Shown piece after piece: positions 7,952-16,154 of a stretch of 64,000 nucleotides of DNA (positions within the stretch are counted from its first letter, which is position 1; every line of letters begins with the position of its first letter). Source of the stretch: Candidatus Zixiibacteriota bacterium (GTDB lineage: Bacteria > Zixibacteria > MSB-5A5 > WJJR01); the NCBI GenBank assembly GCA_036397555.1, contig DASWIS010000029.1, positions 1 through 64,000 of the forward strand. Direction: 5' to 3'. The notes under the pieces are model-generated. The model was given only the letters and a program-made list of their open reading frames with translations. It had not been told where the DNA came from and did no database searches. A program made the translations under genes and the position numbers.

Positions 7952-9730
7952 ATGAGTCAGCAGGAAACGCTCCACACTCACGACATCCAGACGCCGCACC
8001 CCGAAGCGCATCACCAACCGCTCGGATTCTGGCGGCACTATATCTTCTCGACCGATCACAAGCTGATCGGGATCCAATACGCCATCACATCGCTGGTGTT
8101 TTTGTTGTTCGGGTTTTTCCTGATGATGATGATGCGCTGGCAACTCGCCTTCCCCGGAGAAGTGATGCCGTTGATCGGCGGGCTCTTCGGGGAGTCGGCG
8201 ATGCCCGGCGGGATCATGGTGCCGGAGTTTTACAATTCGTTGGGCGCGATGCACGGCACCATCATGGTGTTCCTGGGAATCGTGCCGCTCGGCGTCGGCG
8301 CTTTCGGCAACTATGTCATGCCGCTGCAGATCGGGGCGCCGGATATGGCGTTCCCGAAGCTGAACATGGCCAGCTATTGGATCTATTTGGTCGGCGGCAT
8401 CGTGATGTTCGCCGGCTTTTTTGTCCCCGGCGGAGCCGCCAACTCGGGCTGGACCTCGTATGCGCCGCTGGCCAACATCGCGACCACCGGCCAGACCGTC
8501 TGGCTGCTGGGCATGGTTTTCCTGATCACATCGTCGCTTCTGGGCTCGGTCAACTTCATCACCACGATCATTCAGTTGCGCGCGCCCGGACTGTCGCTGA
8601 TGCGTCTGCCTTTTTTCGTGTGGGCGCAGTTCGTGACCGCCTTCCTGCTGCTACTGGCTTTCCCGCCGCTGGAAGCGGCGGGCGTCATGCAACTGATGGA
8701 TCGGCTCGCGGGCACGAGCTTCTTTCTGCCCAGCGGCCTGGTCGTCAGCGGCGAACTGCTGACCAACTCCGGCGGCGGCAGCCCGCTGTTGTGGCAACAT
8801 TTATTCTGGTTTCTCGCGCATCCGGAAGTGTACGTCCTGATCCTTCCGGCCATCGGCATCGTCGCCGAGATCCTGGCGAACAACACCCGCAAGCCGCTGT
8901 GGGGATACAAATCGCTGGTCTTCTCGGCGATCTTTCTGGGCTTCATGTCGTTCGTCGTCTGGGCGCATCATATGTTCCTGACCGGCATGGGAACCACGAT
9001 CAGTTCTTTCTTCCAGGCGACGACGATGATTATCTCGATCCCCTCGGTCATCATCATCTCGGTTTTCATCATCACGCTGTGGGGCGGCTCGATCCGTTTC
9101 ACGACCCCGATGCTTTTCGCCATCGCCTTCATTCCGATGTTCGGCATCGGCGGATTGACCGGCTTGCCGCTGGGACTGTCGACGGCCGACATTCACTTGC
9201 ACGACACCTACTATGTCATCGGACACTTCCATTATGTCGTCGCCCCCGGCACCATTCTCGCCTTATTCGGCGGCCTGTATTACTGGTATCCCAAAGTGAC
9301 CGGACGCAAGATGAACGACGTGCTGGGCAAGATTCATTTCTGGGGAACCTTCGTTTGTATGAACGTTATCTTCATGCCCATGTTCATTCAGGGACTGGCG
9401 GGCGTTTCGCGCCGGCTCTATGACGGCGGCCAGCAGTATGCCCACGCACAGGGAGTGCTGGAGTGGAATCTCGTCATGTCGATCGGCGCCTGGACAATGG
9501 CTGTCTTCCAAATCCCGTTCATCTGGAATTTCTTCTGGAGCATCCGTAAAGGAAAGAAGGTCTCGGACAATGTCTGGGAGGCGACTACGCTGGAGTGGAC
9601 CGCCGCGCCCTCGCCGCCCCCGCATGGCAATTTCACGACTCTGCCCTCGGTCCACCGTGGACCATACGAATACAGCGTCCCGGGAGCCCCGACCGACTTC
9701 ACACCGCAGAATGAGCCGGCACGGGCCTGA
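7952..9730 (+). CDS. ctaD: Cytochrome c oxidase subunit I (aa3-type)
   Basis: The 592-residue, 12-helix catalytic subunit reduces oxygen to water and pumps protons in the inner membrane. Key elements are MHGTIMVFLG (low-spin heme ligand), AHPEVYVLILP (CuB histidine cross-linked to tyrosine), WAHHMFLTGM (two more CuB histidines) and HDTYYVIGHFHYVV (heme a3 and heme a ligands). It starts 62 bases after the copper lipoprotein, and subunit III follows after 6 bases. Length and motifs are those of an A-family heme-copper oxidase. Confidence 0.97.
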   Translation: MSQQETLHTHDIQTPHPEAHHQPLGFWRHYIFSTDHKLIGIQYAITSLVFLLFGFFLMMMMRWQLAFPGEVMPLIGGLFGESAMPGGIMVPEFYNSLGAMHGTIMVFLGIVPLGVGAFGNYVMPLQIGAPDMAFPKLNMASYWIYLVGGIVMFAGFFVPGGAANSGWTSYAPLANIATTGQTVWLLGMVFLITSSLLGSVNFITTIIQLRAPGLSLMRLPFFVWAQFVTAFLLLLAFPPLEAAGVMQLMDRLAGTSFFLPSGLVVSGELLTNSGGGSPLLWQHLFWFLAHPEVYVLILPAIGIVAEILANNTRKPLWGYKSLVFSAIFLGFMSFVVWAHHMFLTGMGTTISSFFQATTMIISIPSVIIISVFIITLWGGSIRFTTPMLFAIAFIPMFGIGGLTGLPLGLSTADIHLHDTYYVIGHFHYVVAPGTILALFGGLYYWYPKVTGRKMNDVLGKIHFWGTFVCMNVIFMPMFIQGLAGVSRRLYDGGQQYAHAQGVLEWNLVMSIGAWTMAVFQIPFIWNFFWSIRKGKKVSDNVWEATTLEWTAAPSPPPHGNFTTLPSVHRGPYEYSVPGAPTDFTPQNEPARA

Positions 9731-9736
9731 ACTCCG

Positions 9737-10327
9737 ATGCAGATACCGCACACACTGACGGCGCGCGCCGACACCGGGCTGTACAATGCCAAGCTCGGCA
9801 TCTGGCTCTTCTTGGCGTCGGAAGTGATGCTCTTCGGCGGCTTGTTCTCCGCCTATGTCCTGTTGCGCGTCGGGTCGACCGACTGGCCGCATGGCGCCGA
9901 TATCCTCAATGTCCCGCTGGCGATGCTCAACACGATGGTGCTGATCACCTCCAGCGTCACGATGGTCATGTCGTGGGCGTCGCTGCGGCAGGGCAAGGTG
10001 GCCGCCTACAAAGGGTACATGGTCGCGACGCTCCTGTGCGGCTTCGGATTCATGATCATCAAGGCCATCGAATACGGGGCGAAGTTTTCGCACCACCTGT
10101 ATCCGGGCGAGAGCACGTTTCTGGCGGTCTACTTCACGCTGACCGGCCTGCACGGACTGCACGTCGTCGGCGGGATCATCGTGATCGGCTATCACCTCCT
10201 GACCAGCAACAGGTGGCTGCGCTCCGAACCCGAACGGTTGACCAACCGCGTGGAAGTCGTCGGACTGTATTGGCACTTTGTCGACTTGGTCTGGATTTTC
10301 CTGTTCCCGTTGCTCTACTTGTTATAG
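9737..10327 (+). CDS. ctaE: Cytochrome c oxidase subunit III
   Basis: The 196-residue membrane protein has five predicted helices and lacks the first two helices of the long form, as in many bacterial short subunits III. Typical motifs are KLGIWLFLASEVMLFGGLFSAY, STFLAVYFTLTGLHGLHVVGGI and YWHFVDLVWIFLFPLLYL, with the conserved E and H residues. It stabilises subunit I and its proton uptake. It lies 6 bases after ctaD and 3 bases before the next lipoprotein gene. Confidence 0.95.
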   Translation: MQIPHTLTARADTGLYNAKLGIWLFLASEVMLFGGLFSAYVLLRVGSTDWPHGADILNVPLAMLNTMVLITSSVTMVMSWASLRQGKVAAYKGYMVATLLCGFGFMIIKAIEYGAKFSHHLYPGESTFLAVYFTLTGLHGLHVVGGIIVIGYHLLTSNRWLRSEPERLTNRVEVVGLYWHFVDLVWIFLFPLLYLL

Positions 10328-10330
10328 GGC

Positions 10331-10756
10331 ATGATGAGAACATCCGATCTGATCGTCGTTTCCGCAGTCGTCTGCGGCGTGGCCCTGGCGGCCTGCTCGT
10401 CGAGTAAAAAAGAACGGGTCGGCCGCGTCGAGACCGAAGCCGGAGCATCGGCCGATGCCACGGCAGCCGACAGCGCGGGCATCGCCGCCGGCGTGGACGG
10501 ACGACTCTCTTCGGCGCGTTACATGTTCGTCAACGTCAATGTCGCCAATGTCCGGGCGGAACCGTCGACGGCCGGGGAGATCATCGCCAAAATGCGCTAT
10601 CCCGATTCGACCGATGTCACCGGACTGCGCGAGGGCGAATGGATCGGCGTGGAGTTCGAGACATCCGATGGCAACTACAAAACCGGGTGGGTGCACGTAT
10701 CCTTGTTGTCCGAAACGCGCGAGGCCGCCAAACTGAAACTGGAGCAGCCGGAGTAG
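10331..10756 (+). CDS. SH3-domain lipoprotein in the oxidase operon
   Basis: The 141-residue protein has a lipobox (GVALAAC) near residues 15-22, a disordered Ala/Glu-rich stretch and one bacterial SH3 domain (YMFVNVNVANVRAEPSTAGEIIAKM...EWIGVEFE...KTGWVHVSLL). SH3b domains of this kind often bind peptidoglycan or peptides in the periplasm. It sits between the genes for subunits III and IV with only a few bases on either side, so it is cotranscribed. It may anchor or help assemble the oxidase; that role is inferred only from position. Confidence 0.75.
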   Translation: MMRTSDLIVVSAVVCGVALAACSSSKKERVGRVETEAGASADATAADSAGIAAGVDGRLSSARYMFVNVNVANVRAEPSTAGEIIAKMRYPDSTDVTGLREGEWIGVEFETSDGNYKTGWVHVSLLSETREAAKLKLEQPE

Positions 10757-10776
10757 GGGACCCAGGAACGACCGAC

Positions 10777-11079
10777 ATGGCGCACACCGACGCACAGAGC
10801 ATCAAACGCGAAGTCCGCGGTTACATCGCTGTGTTCGTTGCGCTGGCGGCGCTGACGGTGCTGACCGTAATTGCGTCCCGCCTCGACGTATCGACGGCGA
10901 TGCACATCTTCATTGCGTTGTTCATTGCGGTGGTCAAGGGCGGGCTCGTGGCCGCCTACTTTATGCATCTGATCTCCGAGAAGAAGCTGATTTACAGCAC
11001 GCTGATCCTGACGGTCATCTTCTTTCTGGCGCTGATGTTTCTGCCGTTGTCGACCTTTATGGACCATTTGCACGTCTAA
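10777..11079 (+). CDS. Cytochrome c oxidase subunit IV-like protein
   Basis: The 100-residue protein has three predicted membrane helices: GYIAVFVALAALTVLTVIAS, AMHIFIALFIAVVKGGLVAAYFMHL and STLILTVIFFLALMFLPL. The central VVKGGLVAAYFMHL motif is characteristic of bacterial COX4/CyoD-type subunits, which aid CuB loading and assembly. The ATG at 10777 lies 21 bases after the SH3 lipoprotein gene. The expected acidic and histidine-containing tail (MDHLHV) is present. Confidence 0.88.
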   Translation: MAHTDAQSIKREVRGYIAVFVALAALTVLTVIASRLDVSTAMHIFIALFIAVVKGGLVAAYFMHLISEKKLIYSTLILTVIFFLALMFLPLSTFMDHLHV

Positions 11080-11082
11080 GCC

Positions 11083-11289
11083 ATGTCGCTGAAGTCATTT
11101 CACATTTTCTTCATTGCGATCGCGGCCATCATGTCGTGCGCGGTTGGCGCCTGGGGTCTGTGGCAATACTCCTCCGACGGCGCAGCACAACTGGCGGCGC
11201 TGGGCGCCGTCTCGTTCGCGATGGCGATCGTGCTCGTCATCTATGGCATTCGCTTTTTGAGAAAACTGCGGCACGAGAGTTTCTTATGA
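11083..11289 (+). CDS. Small two-helix membrane protein of the oxidase operon
   Basis: The 68-residue protein has two hydrophobic helices (IFFIAIAAIMSCAVGAWGLW and AALGAVSFAMAIVLVIYGIRF) and a basic C-terminus. Similar short two-helix proteins occur in oxidase operons of several uncultured phyla without assigned function. It starts 4 bases after the subunit IV gene and overlaps the next gene by 4 bases (ATGA). A structural or assembly role in the oxidase is an inference from context. Confidence 0.7.
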   Translation: MSLKSFHIFFIAIAAIMSCAVGAWGLWQYSSDGAAQLAALGAVSFAMAIVLVIYGIRFLRKLRHESFL

Positions 11290-11564
11290 TGCGGCGATAC
11301 CTGGGAATGACAGCGGTTGTTGCCGGTGCGGCGCTGACGCTGCCCGCTGCGGCGAGCGCCTGCGCCGTCTGCGGGGGCGACCCGGCCGCGCCGATGACCG
11401 CAGGAATGAACATGGCGATTCTGACCCTGCTGGCGGTGACCGGCGGTGTCTTGCTGTCAGTCGTGACGTTTTTTGCGTTCCTGATCCGTCGGGCGCGTAT
11501 CATGGACAAGGTTACGGTCGATCAACGCTGGCTGAATAGCATGCGAGGCGGACAGAATGCCTGA
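11286..11564 (+). CDS. Small membrane protein with a CxxCGGDP motif
   Basis: The 92-residue protein has a signal-like first helix (MTAVVAGAALTLPAAASA) followed at once by CAVCGGDPAAPMTAGMNMAI and then a transmembrane helix (ILTLLAVTGGVLLSVVTFFAFLI). The CxxC pair and adjacent methionines just outside the membrane could bind copper or form a disulfide. It overlaps its neighbours at both ends, by 4 and 8 bases, so it is tightly coupled to the subunit II gene. A role in copper delivery to the CuA site is possible but untested. Confidence 0.75.
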   Translation: MMRRYLGMTAVVAGAALTLPAAASACAVCGGDPAAPMTAGMNMAILTLLAVTGGVLLSVVTFFAFLIRRARIMDKVTVDQRWLNSMRGGQNA

Positions 11565-12369
11565 ATTCCTCCATTGGCTCGGACTTCCGGAAATCGCCTC
11601 GGCGCACGGCTACCAGATCGACCGCCTGATCGGATGGATCCATATTCTCATGTTCGCGCTCTTCATCGGGTGGGGGATATTCTTCATTATGATCCTCTTC
11701 CGATTCCGTGCGGGGCGTCATCCAAAGGCCGATCACGTCGGCGTGCGGGGGCACGGATCCACCTATCTCGAAGTCACGGTGGCCATCGTCGAAGCGGTGC
11801 TCCTGATCGGATTCTCGATTCCCGTCTGGTCGAAGGTCGTGGTCAATGTCCCCGATCCGGCCGATGCGCCGACCATCCGCGTGGTCGCCCAGCAGTTTCA
11901 GTGGAATATCCACTACCCCGGCCACGATGGGGTGTTCGGTCGCGTCGACAGCAAACTCATGGACGATCAGAGCAACCCGGTCGGACTGGATCGCTCCGAT
12001 CCCGCCGGCGCCGATGACATCTGGACCATCAACCAACTCCACCTGCCGGTCAACCAGCCGGTCCTGATCCAATTGTCCAGCAAGGACGTCATTCACTGCT
12101 TTGCGTTGCCGATCATGCGGGTCAAGCAGGATGTCATCCCCGGCATGATGATTCCGGTTTCCTTTACTCCGATCAAGACGGGGCAATCGGAGATCGCCTG
12201 CGCGCAGTTGTGCGGCCTGGGGCACTATCGCATGCGCGGATTCTTAAGCATCGACACACAGGCCGAGTACGACACCTGGATGGCCGAGGAGATCGAATAC
12301 CTGCAGCCGTCGGACGAGGACGAATCAGAGGAAACAGACGCGCCCGCCGAGGGATCGTCTGAGGGGTAG
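11557..12369 (+). CDS. ctaC: Cytochrome c oxidase subunit II (no heme c domain)
   Basis: The 270-residue protein has an N-terminal helical hairpin and a periplasmic cupredoxin domain. The CuA ligands are visible: His180 in DVIHCFALP, Cys215 and Cys219 in CAQLCGLGHYRM, then His223 and Met226. VRVVAQQFQWNIHYPG carries the aromatic residue that receives electrons. After the CuA site only an acidic, disordered tail remains and there is no CxxCH, so the enzyme is aa3 rather than caa3. There is no cleavable signal peptide. It lies late in the operon instead of before subunit I. Confidence 0.94.
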   Translation: MPEFLHWLGLPEIASAHGYQIDRLIGWIHILMFALFIGWGIFFIMILFRFRAGRHPKADHVGVRGHGSTYLEVTVAIVEAVLLIGFSIPVWSKVVVNVPDPADAPTIRVVAQQFQWNIHYPGHDGVFGRVDSKLMDDQSNPVGLDRSDPAGADDIWTINQLHLPVNQPVLIQLSSKDVIHCFALPIMRVKQDVIPGMMIPVSFTPIKTGQSEIACAQLCGLGHYRMRGFLSIDTQAEYDTWMAEEIEYLQPSDEDESEETDAPAEGSSEG

Positions 12370-12396
12370 TCTCTCCGCATTCGGACAACTCCCGCA

Positions 12397-13389
12397 GTGT
12401 CATCCGTCGAGGTTATCGCATCACCCGCCGTCGGCTCCGCCGCGATCACGTCAAGTGGAAGCCATGCCGCGCACAAACTCTGGCTCGGACGTTTCGCCAA
12501 ATTGACTTCGATCGCGACGTTCCTGCTGATCTTAGTCGGCAGTCTGGTCACCACGACCGGATCGGGGCTGGCAGTTCCCGACTGGCCGCTCTCGTTCGGG
12601 CAATTCTTCCCGAAGATGGAAGGCGGGGTCCTGTACGAGCACGGTCACCGCATGGTGGCGGGAGCGGTCGGATTACTGATGACCGCGCTCGCTGTCTGGG
12701 TCTGGTTGATTGAGCGAAGACGGACTGTACGCGTTCTGGCGCTGGTCGCGTGGTTTGCCGTCGTGGCGCAAGCGATCTTAGGCGGCATCACTGTCCTGCA
12801 CAAACTGCCGATTGCGGTGTCGGTCTCACATGCCGGGCTGGCGATGGCGTTTTTCTCACTGACAGTTACATTGGCAATGATGAACAGCAGCTCCTGGCAG
12901 AAGCCGGGTCAAACCAAGAGGAGATCACTCATGCCAACGGGTCTATCAAAAGTCGCGCTGTCCACGACAGCGCTGATTTACGCGCAAATCCTCGTCGGTG
13001 CCTTGATGCGCCACATGGGCGCCGGGCTGGCGATCCCGGACTTCCCGCTGTCGTATGGGCAACTGATTCCGCCGCTGCACGCGGCATCGGTGGCGGTGCA
13101 TTTCGCGCACCGGGTCGGCGCGGTTGTTGTCGGATTGATCATCGTGTATCAGTACATCCGCATTCGCCGCGATGCCTCAACCGATGCCCAGCTCAAACGC
13201 TGGGGCGGATATCTCGTCGCATTATTTGGTGTGCAGTTCCTTCTGGGAGCGCTCACCATCTGGACCATGAAATCAATCGTCGTCACGACGGCGCATGTCG
13301 GAGTCGGCGCCCTGACACTGGGCCTCTCGCTCATGGTCACGCTGCGGGCCATGCGCGCGCCGGCCGCGGTCAAATTGGAGACCGCCTGA
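12397..13389 (+). CDS. ctaA: Heme A synthase (COX15/CtaA family)
   Basis: The 330-residue, eight-helix inner-membrane enzyme oxidises the C8 methyl of heme O to the formyl group of heme A. Two homologous halves are visible: GSLVTTTGSGLAVPDWPLSFGQFFP...YEHGHRMVAGAVG and MRHMGAGLAIPDFPLSYGQLIPP...VHFAHRVGAVVVG, each carrying heme-ligand histidines. The start is a GTG at 12397 with no strong ribosome binding site. It is followed directly by ctaB, so heme A can be made and used within one operon. Confidence 0.93.
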   Translation: MSSVEVIASPAVGSAAITSSGSHAAHKLWLGRFAKLTSIATFLLILVGSLVTTTGSGLAVPDWPLSFGQFFPKMEGGVLYEHGHRMVAGAVGLLMTALAVWVWLIERRRTVRVLALVAWFAVVAQAILGGITVLHKLPIAVSVSHAGLAMAFFSLTVTLAMMNSSSWQKPGQTKRRSLMPTGLSKVALSTTALIYAQILVGALMRHMGAGLAIPDFPLSYGQLIPPLHAASVAVHFAHRVGAVVVGLIIVYQYIRIRRDASTDAQLKRWGGYLVALFGVQFLLGALTIWTMKSIVVTTAHVGVGALTLGLSLMVTLRAMRAPAAVKLETA

Positions 13390-13397
13390 CCTTGGAT

Positions 13398-14309
13398 GTG
13401 AAAACACCGCCTTCGGCTGTCGGCGAATCGGCCATTGCCCTGGCGCCGTCACGGTTCGCCGACTACCTGGCGCTGACCAAGCCGCGCATCGGGCTTTTGG
13501 TCATGCTATGCGCGGCCGTCGGTTTTGTCGTGGGCACCGGCGTTCTGGCGGCAACGGGTGTCCTGATTCACGTCGTGCTGGGGACCGCAATCCTTGCGGC
13601 GGGCGGCGCGGCTCTCAACCAATACCGCGAACGCGAATTCGATGCGCTGATGCAGCGCACCGATGACCGTCCCTTGCCGTCCGGTCGTCTGTTCCCCTGG
13701 GAAGCGTTGTTGCTCGGCCTGTCACTGACGATCGGGGGATCGGTCTATTTGGCGGCCACCGTCAATCTCCTGACCATGGTTTTGGGACTGTCCTCCGCCG
13801 TTCTCTACGTCCTTGTCTATACGCCGATGAAACGTACGACTCCATGGTGCATTTTCGTCGGCGCTGTCGCGGGGGCAGTGCCGCCGGTGATGGGATTCAC
13901 GGCGGCGACCGGACGTCTCACGTGGGAAGCGGCCGCTCTCTTCGGGATTCTCTTCGCCTGGCAACTCCCGCACTTTTTGTCTATCGCCTGGATCTACCGC
14001 GACGATTACGACCGCGCCGGGTATGCCATGTCGCCTCTTGTCGGACGTGAGGGCGGGCGGGTCATTCGGCGCGTGTTCATGACGAGTGTATTTCTCGCCG
14101 CCGTCACGCTGCTGCCCGCTGTTTGGGGCATGGGCGGGTTTGTCTATCTCGTCGGCGCGTCATCGGTCTGCGCCCTGATGCTGCTGACCGCCCGGCGCTG
14201 GCGCCGCGACGATCTGACCACCTACACGCGGCGTGTCTTTGGCGTGTCGCTGGCGTATCTGCCGGCGATCCTGATTGTCCTGGCGCTGTGCCAGGTTTGG
14301 AAGCCGTAA
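13398..14309 (+). CDS. ctaB: Protoheme IX farnesyltransferase (heme O synthase)
   Basis: The 303-residue UbiA-family prenyltransferase adds a farnesyl group to heme B to form heme O, the substrate of CtaA. The prenyl-diphosphate site NQYREREFDALMQRTDDRPLP and the second site WIYRDDYDRAGYAMSP are both present among about nine helices. I took the GTG at 13398; a TTG at 13392 is equally possible because neither has a clear ribosome binding site. It begins within 9 bases of the ctaA stop. Confidence 0.93.
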   Translation: MKTPPSAVGESAIALAPSRFADYLALTKPRIGLLVMLCAAVGFVVGTGVLAATGVLIHVVLGTAILAAGGAALNQYREREFDALMQRTDDRPLPSGRLFPWEALLLGLSLTIGGSVYLAATVNLLTMVLGLSSAVLYVLVYTPMKRTTPWCIFVGAVAGAVPPVMGFTAATGRLTWEAAALFGILFAWQLPHFLSIAWIYRDDYDRAGYAMSPLVGREGGRVIRRVFMTSVFLAAVTLLPAVWGMGGFVYLVGASSVCALMLLTARRWRRDDLTTYTRRVFGVSLAYLPAILIVLALCQVWKP

Positions 14310-14340
14310 CCGCTCCACGCGGTCTGCCTGCGAATCTGCC

Positions 14341-15333
14341 GTGGCCCATTCTCCGGAATCTTCAACCGATACAACGCCCGCCATCTCCATATCAGATTTG
14401 TCCTTCTCTTATGGGTCGCAGCCGGCACTGCGCGGCATCACTCTCGAGATTCCGGAGGACGCACTCATCGCGGTGCTCGGCCCCAACGGCAGCGGCAAGA
14501 CAACGCTGTTTCGCTTGTTGGCCACCGCGCTGCCGTTCCGGAAGGGTGCGATCCATGTTCTGGGGAATGATTTGTCTGTCCGCTTGAATATGGCGCGTGC
14601 CCGCATGGGTGTCATCTTCCAGTCGCCGGCGCTGGATCGCATGTTGACCGTGCGGGAGAATCTGACGCATCACGGCAAGCTGCGCGGCCTGTCGGGCGCC
14701 GGTTTGCGAGCGCGCATCGCCGATGGCGCCGGTCGGATGGGCCTGAACGACCATCTGAATCGACGCGTCGATCAGCTCTCCGGCGGCTGGACACGGCGCG
14801 CCGACCTGGCCCGGGCGCTGCTGCACGAGCCGCCGATTCTCATTCTCGATGAACCGACGACCGGGCTGGATCCCGCCGCCCGGGACGACTTCTGGCAACT
14901 GCTGGAGGTGCAGCGACGCGCGGAACATCTGACGATCTTGTTTACGACCCACCACTTCGAGGAAGCGGACCGTGCCGACCGTGTGATCATTCTCGACGAT
15001 GGCGCAGTGGTCGCCGATGGCGTACCGCTGGAGTTGCGCGCGCAACTGGGCCAACAGATCGCCACGATCAGTTGCCGAAACGTCGATGCGGTCCTGGCGC
15101 GTGTGCAGGGGAAGGGCCGGGCCGCACGGATCGACAATCGGCTGGTGCGTGTCGTCCTCAACGGCTCCGACGACTCAGCCGGCGATCTTCTCAATGAACT
15201 CGGCGCACAGGTCGAATCGATACAGATTGCGCATCCGACGCTGGCCGACGTGTTCTATGACCGCACCGGGCGCCGCTTCTCCGAGGAGAATTCCCAATCG
15301 TCTGGGGCAGCATCCGGGCCATCATCCCGATGA
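14341..15333 (+). CDS. ABC transporter ATP-binding protein (ABC-2 / CcmA-like type)
   Basis: The 330-residue ATPase has Walker A GPNGSGKTT, Q-loop VIFQSPALD, signature QLSGGWTRRADLARALL, Walker B ILILDEPTTGLDP and the switch His in TTHHFEEADRAD. The signature has Trp where Gln or Met is more common. After the nucleotide-binding domain comes a ~100-residue extension typical of drug/heme-type ABC-2 exporters. The GTG at 14341 is chosen because the ABC domain begins about 20 residues later. It overlaps the permease gene by 4 bases. Its place between heme A synthesis and SCO suggests a role in oxidase assembly. Confidence 0.9.
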   Translation: MAHSPESSTDTTPAISISDLSFSYGSQPALRGITLEIPEDALIAVLGPNGSGKTTLFRLLATALPFRKGAIHVLGNDLSVRLNMARARMGVIFQSPALDRMLTVRENLTHHGKLRGLSGAGLRARIADGAGRMGLNDHLNRRVDQLSGGWTRRADLARALLHEPPILILDEPTTGLDPAARDDFWQLLEVQRRAEHLTILFTTHHFEEADRADRVIILDDGAVVADGVPLELRAQLGQQIATISCRNVDAVLARVQGKGRAARIDNRLVRVVLNGSDDSAGDLLNELGAQVESIQIAHPTLADVFYDRTGRRFSEENSQSSGAASGPSSR

Positions 15334-16154
15334 GCGAACAGGAGTCCGTCAGAGTGGTTCGGCCGCGTCCGTGGCTGGCCGTGAGTGCGTTGGCGAGCCG
15401 CGAATGGACCCGCATGCTGCGCCAGCGGGGACGGCTGATCGGTGTGCTGGCTCAGTCGATTGTCCTGCTCATTCTCCTTGGCGGCGGCCTGTATGAATCG
15501 TTCAAGCATCCCATCGCCCGCAGCGCCCTGAACTATCCGCAGTTTCTGCTTCCGGGCGTCATTTTGCTCGTGATGTTGTTCGCCGCAATTTTCTCGACCA
15601 TCGGCATCATCGAAGATCGCACGAGCGGCTTTCTGCAGGGCGTCACCATCGCGCCGATTCCCGCGTGGGCGTTGGTGCTCGGTCACGCGCTGGGCGGCGG
15701 TACGCTGGCGGTGGCGCAGGCCACCATCATGCTGCCGGTCGCGCCGATCCTGGGTCTGCACAGCAGCGCCCTGGGGCTGCTCGGCGCGATCGGGGTCATG
15801 CTCTGGCTGGCGCTGGCCATGACCAGTCTGGGCATCGCCATGGGCTGGCGAATGCGTTCGGTGCAGTCGTATCACACGATGATGAATCTGCTCCTGCTTC
15901 CCATGTGGCTGTTGTCCGGGTCGATCTTTCCTTCGGCCGGAGCGGCGCGATGGATGCAGACGGTCATGGCAATCAATCCCCTGACATATGGTGATGCGGC
16001 ACTGCGACGGATGCTGTATCTTGGACAGCCCGAACTGCAGGGATCGCTGCCGGGGCTGACGTTGAGCATCGCGGTGATCGCGGGGTTTGGAGTGTTCTCG
16101 TTCGGGTTGGCGGTCGTTGCGGTCGGGGGGCGGAACCGGGAAGGGGGACCATGA
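15330..16154 (+). CDS. ABC-2 type transporter permease
   Basis: The 274-residue permease has six predicted helices and the ABC-2 pattern: LASREWTRMLRQRGRLIGVLAQSIVLLILLGGGLY at the start and LLLPMWLLSGSIFPSAGAARWMQTVMAINPLTYGDAALRRML near the end. It pairs with the preceding ATPase through a 4-base overlap and overlaps the SCO gene by 4 bases. The substrate is not evident. The operon context suggests a heme- or copper-related cargo, or a membrane-assembly role. Confidence 0.9.
   Translation: MSEQESVRVVRPRPWLAVSALASREWTRMLRQRGRLIGVLAQSIVLLILLGGGLYESFKHPIARSALNYPQFLLPGVILLVMLFAAIFSTIGIIEDRTSGFLQGVTIAPIPAWALVLGHALGGGTLAVAQATIMLPVAPILGLHSSALGLLGAIGVMLWLALAMTSLGIAMGWRMRSVQSYHTMMNLLLLPMWLLSGSIFPSAGAARWMQTVMAINPLTYGDAALRRMLYLGQPELQGSLPGLTLSIAVIAGFGVFSFGLAVVAVGGRNREGGP

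Noticed and set aside
7942-9423. 493-residue plus-strand frame overlapping oxidase subunit I
   Set aside because: The Arg/His/Asp-rich translation has no domain, while the other frame has every subunit I motif.
11557-12369. caa3-type oxidase
   Set aside because: Subunit II has no CxxCH and ends in a short acidic tail after the CuA site.
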